From assembly GCA_020630955.1 (NCBI GenBank), contig JAHDIE010000007.1, positions 1-64,000 of the forward strand: a stretch of DNA of 64,000 nt, given 5' to 3'. The position numbers and the translations under genes are program-made. The notes beneath the pieces are model-generated. The model was not told the origin of the DNA, did no database searches, and saw only the letters and a list, made by a program, of their open reading frames with translations. Shown in pieces: positions 18,288-26,685 of the stretch; position 1 is the first letter of the stretch; each line of letters begins with the position of its first letter. The stretch comes from Saprospiraceae bacterium. GTDB taxonomy: Bacteria > Bacteroidota > Bacteroidia > Chitinophagales > Saprospiraceae.

Positions 18288-18962
18288 ATGAAAATGTTGA
18301 TATCTGCAATACTTGTAATTTTCTTTCTTGTAAGTGAATCTTGTGAACAAGCGATAAATACTCCACAAAATAAGAAGCAAGAAAATGAAATTGTAGATAT
18401 CAACACTTACCTCAATGGTAAGGATTTTACTGGAATGGAAACTGCAATCGTTGCTGGTGGATGTTTCTGGTGTGTTGAAGCAGCTTTTCAGCAAATAGAA
18501 GGGATCGTTGAAGCAATTAGTGGTTATGCAGGTGGTCATACTAAAAATCCAACCTACAAGGAAGTTTGTACCCATACAACTGGTCATACGGAGGCTGTAT
18601 ATCTAATTTATAATCCCTCAATAATCAATTTAGAAACTTTGCTGGATATCTTTTTTGTAGCACATGATCCAACGACCCTTAATCGACAAGGACCTGATGT
18701 AGGTGAGTCTTATAGATCTGCTTTGTTTTATGATTCGGAAAAGCAGAAAATGATCATAGATGCTAAAATAAAAGAATACAACGAATCTACTTTTAATAAT
18801 AAGATCGTCACAGAGCTGATCCCTTATGATGTATTCTGGGTAGCAGAAGAGTATCATCAGGACTTTTATTGGGATAACCCTAATCAAGGATACGTCCAAG
18901 CCGTAAGCAAGCCAAAAGTCGAAAAAGTCGCCAAAGTGTTCAAACACCTTCTAAAGAAGTAA
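18288..18962 (+). CDS. msrA: Exported peptide-methionine (S)-S-oxide reductase
   Basis: A 224-residue MsrA. The catalytic motif GGCFWCVE has its nucleophilic cysteine at residue 59; EEYHQDFY near residue 190 is the second conserved block. An N-terminal hydrophobic segment ending ESC (Cys19) suggests export, probably as a lipoprotein, although the lipobox is not canonical. It reduces methionine sulfoxide in damaged envelope proteins, using thioredoxin-type reductants. It follows the FKBP gene by ten bases. There is no fused MsrB domain. Confidence 0.93.
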   Translation: MKMLISAILVIFFLVSESCEQAINTPQNKKQENEIVDINTYLNGKDFTGMETAIVAGGCFWCVEAAFQQIEGIVEAISGYAGGHTKNPTYKEVCTHTTGHTEAVYLIYNPSIINLETLLDIFFVAHDPTTLNRQGPDVGESYRSALFYDSEKQKMIIDAKIKEYNESTFNNKIVTELIPYDVFWVAEEYHQDFYWDNPNQGYVQAVSKPKVEKVAKVFKHLLKK

Positions 18963-19070
18963 AACCTCCGTATTTATTGCTCTTAGCCTTTCGGCAAATG
19001 ATAATTCTAATATAGAATAAGGATTGTTTTTAATTTGAAATCAAATTATCTGACAAAAAATGTCGGAAAA

Positions 19071-19102
19071 TTTGACAATCTAAAAATCTCGGCCTATATT
19101 TG
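19071..19102 (+). promoter_or_regulatory. Bacteroidota-type promoter
   Basis: TTTG at 19071-19074, a 20-base spacer and TATATTTG at 19095-19102 match the TTTG / TAnnTTTG consensus. A short inverted repeat, GACA-N5-TGTC, lies upstream at 19052-19064. It serves the radical SAM gene starting at 19143. Confidence 0.7.
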
Positions 19103-19142
19103 ACGAGTAATTCGACATTAGTTGATCATAATAGAATCTAAA

Positions 19143-20195
19143 ATGAATACTCTAAAAACCATAAAAGGCAGAGGGGCACAATGCAATCCCTCTGGAAGAT
19201 TTGACAAACTTTTAAATGATACAATCATTGATTTTGGACCGGGTCCCTCACCAAAAACAAAATTCCAAAACAGTAAGGCCAAGTCGATTATAAATAAGGT
19301 CGAAAGTCCAGATATTCCAGGTGAATATTCAATGAATCCGTATCAAGGTTGCGAGCATGGGTGTACTTATTGTTATGCTCGTAACACACATCCTTATTGG
19401 GGCTTCGGCCCTGGTTTGGATTTTGAATCACAAATTGTTGTTAAAGAGAATGCAGCTGAACTATTGCGTAAGAAGCTTTCAAGTGCTTCCTGGAAAGTAT
19501 CCCCAATTATACTTTCAGGAAACACTGATTGCTATCAACCCATCGAAAAGAAACTTGAGATTACCCGAGAAATGCTGGAGGTGCTTTGGGAGTTCAGGCA
19601 TCCTGTCAATATCATTACAAAAAATGCATTGATCCTTAGAGATTTAGATATTCTCAAAAAAATGGCCATACATAATTTAGTAAGGGTAACCATATCATTA
19701 AATACTTTAGATGATAGACTTCGTCAAAAAATGGAGCCAAGAGCTTCTTCAGTTTTTGCCAGATTAAGAACAATCAAACATCTTGCAAGTGAAGGAATTC
19801 CAGTAAATGTACTTGCAGCTCCCATTATTCCAGGACTTAATGACCACGAAATTATGCCACTCGTTCGTACAGTCGCAAGTCATGGCGCTCATGATATCAA
19901 TCACATTGTCATCAGATTAAATGGAGAATCAGAAGATGTGTTTAGAGATTGGTTGCAAAAAACTTATCCTAATAAATATGATAAAGTTATGAATCAAATA
20001 ACCAGTCTGCATAAAGGTAAAACAGGTAGCAATCAGTTTGGTAAAAGAATGCTAGGTACAGGCACCTTTGCTGAATCTATAAGAGATCAAATGAGGCTGG
20101 CTAAAAGAGTCTACTTCAATGAAATAAAAAAGGTCGAATTAGACACTGAATTATTTGAATCCATTAAAAATCCGCAATTGACTTTGTTCGGATAG
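19143..20195 (+). CDS. Spore-photolyase-like radical SAM protein (PA0069 family)
   Basis: A 350-residue radical SAM protein of the SPL-related, PA0069-like group. The iron-sulfur motif is C-E-H-G-C-T-Y-C (CX3CX2C) in the segment NPYQGCEHGCTYCYARN, followed by conserved blocks such as ILSGNTDCYQPIEK and ITKNALILRDLDIL. Family members are related to enzymes that repair spore photoproduct, but this branch occurs in non-sporulating bacteria and its substrate is not established. I use the ATG at 19143 instead of a TTG at 19122, since a good promoter ends at 19102. Single-gene unit, closed by a terminator at 20263-20293. Confidence 0.9.
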   Translation: MNTLKTIKGRGAQCNPSGRFDKLLNDTIIDFGPGPSPKTKFQNSKAKSIINKVESPDIPGEYSMNPYQGCEHGCTYCYARNTHPYWGFGPGLDFESQIVVKENAAELLRKKLSSASWKVSPIILSGNTDCYQPIEKKLEITREMLEVLWEFRHPVNIITKNALILRDLDILKKMAIHNLVRVTISLNTLDDRLRQKMEPRASSVFARLRTIKHLASEGIPVNVLAAPIIPGLNDHEIMPLVRTVASHGAHDINHIVIRLNGESEDVFRDWLQKTYPNKYDKVMNQITSLHKGKTGSNQFGKRMLGTGTFAESIRDQMRLAKRVYFNEIKKVELDTELFESIKNPQLTLFG

Positions 20196-20262
20196 ACAAT
20201 GGACTTGAGATAGTTAATCGGTTTTTGTCAGGTGAAGATAATTTGTCGTCCTCACGTTTAGT

Positions 20263-20293
20263 AAAAGGTTCAGTCGTTGACTGGACCTTTTCT
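20263..20293. terminator. Strong terminator hairpin, probably bidirectional
   Basis: AAAAGGTTCAGTC pairs with GACTGGACCTTTT (13 pairs, one G-U) around GTT. A-runs and T-runs on both sides allow it to work for the radical SAM gene on one strand and the thioredoxin gene on the other. Confidence 0.85.
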
Positions 20294-20470
20294 TCGTAAT
20301 TTAGTTTCAGCATATCCAAGTTAAAATTACTTTTATCAGGCTTGAACATTTCTCAAGACCTATACTCCTCATAAAAGAATTTCTAATCAAAAATAATAGT
20401 GTCAAAATACCAAAGATTTGCACATACAAAAAATATGTTTGTGCAAATCTAAGGTTACAAATTTTAATCT

Positions 20471-20794
20471 TTATACTTCGACCAAATGATCTTTCATTTT
20501 AGTTTCTAAAACAAATTCAGGTTGTACACCGGCAAGTCTCTCTGTTATCTTTCCATCTTTGATAAAGAACAAAGCAGGTATACTTCTTACTGAAAAATGG
20601 CGGGCAAGTTCTTGATTTTGGTCGACATTGATCTTTGCAACGACAAAATCGTCTTTGTATTTTTCTGATAACTTTTCAACCTTTGGTAAAAGAACCTGGC
20701 AAGGTCCGCACCAGTCAGCGTAAAAATCCAACAATATAGGTTTGTCAGTTTTAATTAATGCTTTAAACTCTTGGGTATTATTAATTGATTTCAT
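20471..20794 (-). CDS. trxA: Thioredoxin
   Basis: A 107-residue cytoplasmic thioredoxin with the active site WCGPC and the cis-proline block RSIPALFFIKDG. Length is standard and there is no signal peptide. It transfers electrons from thioredoxin reductase to protein disulfides and could supply electrons to methionine sulfoxide reduction. Single gene with a TAAATTTG promoter element about 28 bases upstream of the start. Confidence 0.95.
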   Translation of the reverse strand: MKSINNTQEFKALIKTDKPILLDFYADWCGPCQVLLPKVEKLSEKYKDDFVVAKINVDQNQELARHFSVRSIPALFFIKDGKITERLAGVQPEFVLETKMKDHLVEV

Positions 20795-20822
20795 GATTTA
20801 AATTTTTTATTTAATGATAATG

Positions 20823-20830
20823 CAAATTTA
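20823..20830 (-). promoter_or_regulatory. trxA promoter -7 element
   Basis: On the minus strand the sequence reads TAAATTTG, matching TAnnTTTG. I cannot place a TTTG upstream element at the usual distance. Confidence 0.45.
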
Positions 20831-21006
20831 AACCTTGGTCATTCCGATTGAATTATCAATACTTCCCGAATAATTGTACATATTTCATAGGGTAGAAGCT
20901 CTATCGTTGATAAGTTGTAATAAAATTTGACCGTAGAATACCAAAGATGCAATCCTGAATTAATCCATATGTCTTGGAAGCCTAATTGCAGTGTTCAGTT
21001 TTACAG

Positions 21007-22938
21007 TCAATGTGAAAGTTCAATTTCGTAGATTGATCCTTCGTTAGGATTTGATATGATATCAATTTTACCATTTAGATAATTAACCCTTGATTTTATA
21101 TTCTTTAAACCTATTCCTTCATGAGTTGCTGTTGGATTGAAGCCAATTCCATCATCTTCTATTGTTAGATTGATGGCCTTATCGTTGGAGGTAATCTGGA
21201 TTAGCATTTTTTCAGCTTTTGCATGTTTAATGGTATTGGCTATCGCTTCTTGAATAATTCGATAGATGATGGATTGCTTGCCCTTGTCAATATTGGAATC
21301 TGTACTAGTGCAGTATGTTTGTATTTTTAATTTCCCTAGTTGATTTATTTGCATGGCTAAATCTTCGATTGCAGCAAACAAACCAAAGTCTACCAAAGCT
21401 CCAGGCATCATATCATGGGAGATTCTTCTTACTTCTTGGTAGGCCTTATCGATTAGATTCTCAGCCTTGTTGAATAGCGATAAATTTTGTATTTCTTTTC
21501 CTTCTTGTTTGATATTTTTCATTTGGATCTTAGCGGATGACAGAAATCCTCCCAGTCCATCATGCAAATCCTGAGCAATTCTTTTTCTCTCTTCCTCTTG
21601 TCCTTGGATCATGTAATCAATCGCCAATAATTTCTTTTCCTTTTTTAATAATTCTAACTTTTGTTTGTCTATTTTTTGTTTGTTTTTAAAACGGTAATAA
21701 AGAAAGAATGGGATTAAACCAAGAATAATGAGTCCTCCAATCAACTTATTTTGTTGGACACTCTTTAAAGCTATTTCTGCTTTTTGTTCGGCTATCTTTT
21801 GATTTTTTTGCGCAGTGTCATACTTTATTGAAAGATCTTGGAGGAGGTCATTGTTTTTTAGTTGATCCATTTTGTTTAAGCCTTCAACATATAGTTTGTG
21901 ATTAGCTAAAGCCTTATCAAACTGGTTGGCTTCTTCATATATTTCTGACAGAATACCATAACCTTTGGTGATCAAAGAAGCATCATCTATTTCTTTAGAA
22001 ATATCGATGGCTTTATTTGCAGTTGATACAGCATCGTGAATTTTCTTGTTTTTAAATAATGCCTTGCTAAGGATGTAATAAGCATCTGTCATTAGTATTT
22101 TTTCAGGGTACTGTTTGTAAAGAGCTACTGACCTTAACCCGGCTTCTTCGGCTAAATCATATTCTTGATTCATGTAATACGCTTCGGCTTGCAGCCATTC
22201 GCTATAAGCAAGTCCTCTTGGGTTGTTGATTTCCTTGTTAAGTCTGTGGCAAATCGTAGAATATTTAAGTAGACTATCAGCTATCCCCTGAACCATAAAT
22301 ATTTCTGCCATGTTGCCAGCTGGAATTGATTCGTTTTCTTTGTTTGCAGCAATTTTAATTGCCTTCCTATAGTAAAGCAATGCATTTTCATATTCTTTCA
22401 TCCTTCCATAAATAAGTCCCATCGAATTATAACTATTTGAAAGTCGTGGGTTTCTATTATGGTCAGTTGCTTTTTCATCAAAGTTGACTGCTTCGATATT
22501 TATTTCTAAAGCTTTATCTAAAATTCCTTGATCGATATAGACACCTGCAATTTCTGATATACTTACAGCATAAAGAGAAAAGTATTCACTCTCTAATCCA
22601 TATTTTTTGGACTCTTGATAATGATGAATAGCTTTTTCATATTCATTTAATTTTCTATAATAGAAGCCATAATAATAGTCTGCAATACCTTTGTATTTTT
22701 CATTATCAGTCTTTTTATATAAGTTATAAATGCTATCTGTATACTGCTTGGTTTTATCTAGATTGTTAAATTTAAACTGTCTGACTAAAGTGAAGAATTG
22801 AAGATATTTAATGGAATCATCTGTAGTTGTTTTGATGATTTGTAGAATACTATCTTCATTTGGTTGGGCATAGCTATTCTGTTGAATAGTTAAGCAAAAC
22901 AAAATTAGAATTGTTATAAACTTGGGGTTTATGTTCAT
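21007..22938 (-). CDS. TPR-domain sensor histidine kinase
   Basis: A 643-residue kinase. Signal peptide (cleavage near SYAQ), then roughly seven tetratricopeptide repeats in residues 40-350, a coiled segment to 395, one transmembrane helix at 399-415, and a cytoplasmic HisKA_3 dimerisation domain with the phospho-acceptor H459 in AQDLHDGLGGFL. An HATPase domain follows (about 540-643), with IIQEAIANTIKHAKA, EDDGIGF and GIGLKNI as its N, G1 and G2 boxes. It belongs to the NarX/LiaS-like group that normally pairs with a LuxR-type response regulator. None is next to it here, so it is an orphan in this window. Confidence 0.9.
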   Translation of the reverse strand: MNINPKFITILILFCLTIQQNSYAQPNEDSILQIIKTTTDDSIKYLQFFTLVRQFKFNNLDKTKQYTDSIYNLYKKTDNEKYKGIADYYYGFYYRKLNEYEKAIHHYQESKKYGLESEYFSLYAVSISEIAGVYIDQGILDKALEINIEAVNFDEKATDHNRNPRLSNSYNSMGLIYGRMKEYENALLYYRKAIKIAANKENESIPAGNMAEIFMVQGIADSLLKYSTICHRLNKEINNPRGLAYSEWLQAEAYYMNQEYDLAEEAGLRSVALYKQYPEKILMTDAYYILSKALFKNKKIHDAVSTANKAIDISKEIDDASLITKGYGILSEIYEEANQFDKALANHKLYVEGLNKMDQLKNNDLLQDLSIKYDTAQKNQKIAEQKAEIALKSVQQNKLIGGLIILGLIPFFLYYRFKNKQKIDKQKLELLKKEKKLLAIDYMIQGQEEERKRIAQDLHDGLGGFLSSAKIQMKNIKQEGKEIQNLSLFNKAENLIDKAYQEVRRISHDMMPGALVDFGLFAAIEDLAMQINQLGKLKIQTYCTSTDSNIDKGKQSIIYRIIQEAIANTIKHAKAEKMLIQITSNDKAINLTIEDDGIGFNPTATHEGIGLKNIKSRVNYLNGKIDIISNPNEGSIYEIELSH

Positions 22939-23144
22939 GACTAAAAGTTGAATTGATCAATATTCTAAAGCTATAAAAAATATTGTGCATTATTTATAAC
23001 TTTTGTAATCACATTCGAAATGTGGTTTTGGGATAATATTTTGAAAGAGAATTCAATTGTTGTTTAACTTCAAAGTATCAGCGAGAAAAAATATATGAAA
23101 GTCGGAAATTTTAAACTTTCAGTTAATCTCTTTATTTTTCGCAA

Positions 23145-23840
23145 ATGGCAAAACTATACATGGTTCCGTGTGTGATTTCTGACACACAAATAGGCGCGAT
23201 ACCTAAATCAACTATCGAGATTATTCAAACACTTAAATATTATGTTGCTGAAAGAGCCCGCACAGCGCGAAGATTTCTAAAACATTGCAATTTGCCATTC
23301 CCAATTCAAGATATTGTAATTATTGAAATGGACAAAAGAGAAATATTGGCAGGTCAAGACCAAGTACTTAATTGGTTAAAAAATGGATTTGATGTAGGTG
23401 TAATTAGTGAATCCGGTATGCCTGGTATTGCTGATCCAGGGAAAGAATTTGCTTCACTTGCTCATCAAAATCATTTTGAAGTAATTGCACTCACAGGTCC
23501 TTCCTCTATTATGTTGGCAATAAGCGCATCTGGACTAAATGGTCAGAACTTTTGTTTTCAAGGTTATTTACCAATAAAAGATCATGAATTAAAAAATAAA
23601 CTCAACGAAATTCAAAAATTTGCTTTAAAAGGTCAAACACAAATCTTTATTGAAACTCCCTACCGAAACGAAAGATTGTTTGATCAAATCATAAAAAATA
23701 TTGATCCAAATCTTAAGTTATGTCTAGCCATCGATCTGACGGGACCAAGTCAATCGATTAAAACTCAAAGATTAGCACAATGGAAGTCTACGAAACCCAA
23801 TTTTCATAAGATTCCTACCGTTTTTCTAATAGGGAAATAA
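23145..23840 (+). CDS. RsmI-like SAM-dependent methyltransferase
   Basis: A 231-residue protein of the tetrapyrrole methylase fold, similar to RsmI, which 2'-O-methylates C1402 of 16S rRNA. Conserved parts are SESGMPGIADPG and LTGPSSIMLAISASGL. The N-terminus (MAKLYMVPCVISDTQIGAIP) differs from typical RsmI (which begins LYVVATPIGNLxD), and the protein is about 40 residues shorter, lacking the usual C-terminal HTH-like part. In Bacteroidota a second, shorter paralogue of this kind is common; its target is not certain. Single gene. Confidence 0.82.
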   Translation: MAKLYMVPCVISDTQIGAIPKSTIEIIQTLKYYVAERARTARRFLKHCNLPFPIQDIVIIEMDKREILAGQDQVLNWLKNGFDVGVISESGMPGIADPGKEFASLAHQNHFEVIALTGPSSIMLAISASGLNGQNFCFQGYLPIKDHELKNKLNEIQKFALKGQTQIFIETPYRNERLFDQIIKNIDPNLKLCLAIDLTGPSQSIKTQRLAQWKSTKPNFHKIPTVFLIGK

Positions 23841-23924
23841 GTCAATATCTGAAAGAAGGCAGTTATCCTTTAAAGTCTTATATATATTACATATTTTTGT
23901 AATATGTTTTGATTGTTTCTTATC

Positions 23925-25898
23925 ATGAAATCTAAAGTAGGTCAATTGCAAAATACGGTTCTATCATTAATTACTGTTTTATATCTATGTGTAAATGCAT
24001 ATGGCCAGCTGCCATACATAGTTGCCTACGAAGATATACAGGAGGAATTAAAGGAGATATGGCATGATAAAAAGAATAACCAATCCTTTTTAATAACCGT
24101 AGATAGGCTTTGTATACTCGAGGAAGGAGATCTTCGATGTCGAGAATTAGGAGTTGGAAAAAATATGCTCTTTCATAATCAAACCTATGATAGGTTTAAT
24201 CCACATCCTATATTTCTTGGCAACTATGGTGGATTCTTTGACCTCCAAGAAAACACAATAAAATCATTCAATATTTCTGAAAAGTATCCCAATTCAGCCA
24301 TCTATAAAGATGGTGAAGATCTTTGGATTGCAGGCTATGAGATTTATAAACATAGCAAAGGAATAATAGATACGATTCCAGTTATCATGAATAGTGAGAT
24401 TCCATTTTGGGACATTAGAAAACAAAGTAATGGGAATCTCTGGTTTGTGAATTATGCAAGTGGAGCCTACAGGATTAATAAATCAAATAACCAATTACGA
24501 AGAGTTTCTAACCTTAATGGTTTGCCAACAAATAATTTAACATCGATTCATATTACTTCTAAAGACGAAATTTTTATTGGTTACAAAGGTGGATTAGCTC
24601 AAATTGATGATCAATTAAAAATTGAAAATTTTGATCTAAGAAATTTTGTTGGCAATGAACCAATCAAGGAAATTGAATCAGATAACCTTGGAAATCTTTG
24701 GTTTCTTACGGACAAGAACCTTGGGATGCTTAACATCAATTCTAAGGAAGTTAAATTGATTCCAACCAATCCATCTGATGATTTTATTATTCATACAATA
24801 GAATATAATTCCAACAAGGATCTTATGTTGATCGGGACATCAAAAGGACTTTATCTTTCAAGTACACAAGGAGTATATTTTCATGGTGAAAAAATCTACG
24901 CTGATGGTCCTCTTTACTACTTTGGAGACGAACTATTGCTTTCAGGAAAAGACCAAGTGCAAAAATTTAATTCTCTGAAAGGTCACTTTGAAAAAAGTAA
25001 TTATAGGCCAATTCAACAATCATTTCCTTGCAATAATGGAGATTATTGGATTACGGATACAAGAAATGTGTTGCTATTGGATAAAGAAAAACAAGAAGTT
25101 TCAAACTCTTTTAGAAAACCTACCAAGAGATTTAACCAAATAGTAGAAATTAAAAATGAAATTTATCTCTGTCATGATGAAGGTATTTATCTCAGAAAAA
25201 ATGGAAAAACATCCAGCTTGGTACACGGTGATGAAGCATTCTATAATGTATTGAGTTGTGGAGATAAAAAATATGCAGTGAGCGAGCAGGGAATATATCT
25301 TATTGGCAAAGGAGAATTAGATCACCAAAATGAAATTGAAGGAAGTGAAAAAATGTTAAAGTCCAATAAACAATTTTTTATAGATGAAGAATCCATGTTA
25401 ATTCCATCAGAGAGAGCTATCATCATGGTAAAATGTTCTAAAAATGAAATGGATTTTCAATTCTTTCCTTCTTTGGATAAAGTTTTAGATTTCCATGTTA
25501 GGGAAAATGAGATTTATATTTTACACCATGATAGGTTAATGATGTACCAGAGAGATGAGTATACCAAGAATCCATATAATGCCTATTGCGCTATTCCTGT
25601 AAATGCAGATAAAGACTCAAGACTTTTTGTTGATGACCAAGAAAAAATTTGGTTGCAAAACTCCTCCGGGTTGGCTTATGTTCAAAGAAATCACAATAAA
25701 ATTTGTAATATCCTTAAAGTAGGGAACGGAGAAAAAGCGGAGCTTCGGAAAGAGGTAAGAGCCGAAAATAATATCCTAGTTAATGAAGATAAGTCTTCTT
25801 TTATGGACAAACTTAACTGGCCAATACTTGCTACTCTTGGTTTAATTGCTTTACTTTTGATGGTGCTTAGTTTGACAAGAAGCACTAAGAAAGTATAA
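23925..25898 (+). CDS. Two-component-type propeller protein with C-terminal membrane anchor
   Basis: A 657-residue protein. The signal peptide ends near AYGQ. Residues 30-600 contain strand-rich repeats typical of regulator propellers (for example GNLWFVNYASG, GLPTNNLTSIHI, GNLWFLTDKNL), and one transmembrane helix lies at about 632-650. The chain ends a few basic residues later. In hybrid two-component sensors such propellers are followed by a Y_Y_Y domain and a kinase; neither is present. I take the ATG at 23925, not a TTG at 23913. The next gene starts six bases after the stop, so it is operonic with the DUF6702-like and YidD genes. Ligand and output unknown. Confidence 0.8.
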   Translation: MKSKVGQLQNTVLSLITVLYLCVNAYGQLPYIVAYEDIQEELKEIWHDKKNNQSFLITVDRLCILEEGDLRCRELGVGKNMLFHNQTYDRFNPHPIFLGNYGGFFDLQENTIKSFNISEKYPNSAIYKDGEDLWIAGYEIYKHSKGIIDTIPVIMNSEIPFWDIRKQSNGNLWFVNYASGAYRINKSNNQLRRVSNLNGLPTNNLTSIHITSKDEIFIGYKGGLAQIDDQLKIENFDLRNFVGNEPIKEIESDNLGNLWFLTDKNLGMLNINSKEVKLIPTNPSDDFIIHTIEYNSNKDLMLIGTSKGLYLSSTQGVYFHGEKIYADGPLYYFGDELLLSGKDQVQKFNSLKGHFEKSNYRPIQQSFPCNNGDYWITDTRNVLLLDKEKQEVSNSFRKPTKRFNQIVEIKNEIYLCHDEGIYLRKNGKTSSLVHGDEAFYNVLSCGDKKYAVSEQGIYLIGKGELDHQNEIEGSEKMLKSNKQFFIDEESMLIPSERAIIMVKCSKNEMDFQFFPSLDKVLDFHVRENEIYILHHDRLMMYQRDEYTKNPYNAYCAIPVNADKDSRLFVDDQEKIWLQNSSGLAYVQRNHNKICNILKVGNGEKAELRKEVRAENNILVNEDKSSFMDKLNWPILATLGLIALLLMVLSLTRSTKKV

Positions 25899-25904
25899 AC
25901 CTAA

Positions 25905-26426
25905 ATGATTAAAACAATCCTTTTTATTTTATCCATCGCATCTATTCATTTTCACTTTAATGTTGAGGAGGAAAAACATGATTTTCATCTTTCCAATAGC
26001 AGCTTGAAATATAAGGCAGCTGATAATGTCCTTCAGTTGAGCATCAGAGTCTTCATTGATGATTTAGAATCAGCACTCAAACTAAAAGGAATCGATAGTC
26101 TTTATATTGGTACGGAGAAAGAAGCTCAATCATCAAATGATTACATTGCTCAATATTTACAACAAACTTTTCAAATAGAATCTGAAGAAAATAAATTACA
26201 ATCTTTTTTTCTTGGTAAAGAACTTTCCGAGGATCTTTCAGCGGTATGGTGTTATGTTCAATTTAATAATGTCTCAGGTTGTTCTTCCTTAAAAGTAACC
26301 AATACCATTCTTACAGAGCTCTTTGATGACCAAAAAAATATATTTACATTTTCTACGGATGAAGGGCGCAAAGACTATTTTACATTCGATACCAGAGACA
26401 AAGTCAAAACCTTTAGTTGTGAGTAA
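25905..26426 (+). CDS. DUF6702-like small exported protein
   Basis: A 173-residue protein with a short N-terminal hydrophobic segment. The segment LQLSIRVFIDDLESALKLKG is typical of the DUF6702 group found in Bacteroidota next to metallopeptidase or yidD genes. Function is not known; its beta-rich sequence suggests a periplasmic domain. It lies six bases after the propeller gene, and its end overlaps the likely start of yidD. Confidence 0.7.
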   Translation: MIKTILFILSIASIHFHFNVEEEKHDFHLSNSSLKYKAADNVLQLSIRVFIDDLESALKLKGIDSLYIGTEKEAQSSNDYIAQYLQQTFQIESEENKLQSFFLGKELSEDLSAVWCYVQFNNVSGCSSLKVTNTILTELFDDQKNIFTFSTDEGRKDYFTFDTRDKVKTFSCE

Positions 26427-26661
26427 ACTTATTCAGTCCTTATTTATTTTTCCCATAAAGCTGTATCAGAAATTAATTTCCCCTATACTTGGTCCTACCT
26501 GTAGATATGCACCAAGCTGTTCTAATTATATGATCATTGCAATAAAAGAATGGGGAGCATTAAAAGGACTTTATTTAGGATTGAGAAGAATTGGGAGATG
26601 CCATCCATGGGGTAGTATGGGGCCCGATCCCGTTCCTAAAAACCCAAAAAAGAAAAACTAA
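26419..26661 (+). CDS. yidD: Membrane protein insertion efficiency factor YidD
   Basis: An 80-residue YidD protein. Landmarks are IKLYQKLISPILGPTCRY, APSCSNYMI and GRCHPWGSMG, with the three conserved cysteines. I choose the GTG at 26419, which gives the usual YidD length and overlaps the preceding gene by eight bases. ATGs at 26323, 26326 and 26359 are in frame, but would add 20-32 residues that do not belong to the family. YidD assists YidC-mediated insertion of inner-membrane proteins. It is usually beside rnpA and yidC, which is not the case here. Confidence 0.88.
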   Translation: MSKLIQSLFIFPIKLYQKLISPILGPTCRYAPSCSNYMIIAIKEWGALKGLYLGLRRIGRCHPWGSMGPDPVPKNPKKKN

Positions 26662-26685
26662 ATTAAATCTGCTCTCAATTAATCA

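Noticed and set aside
18252-18587. A 111-codon minus-strand ORF over the FKBP and MsrA genes
   Set aside because: Antisense shadow of two well-supported genes, no recognisable domain.
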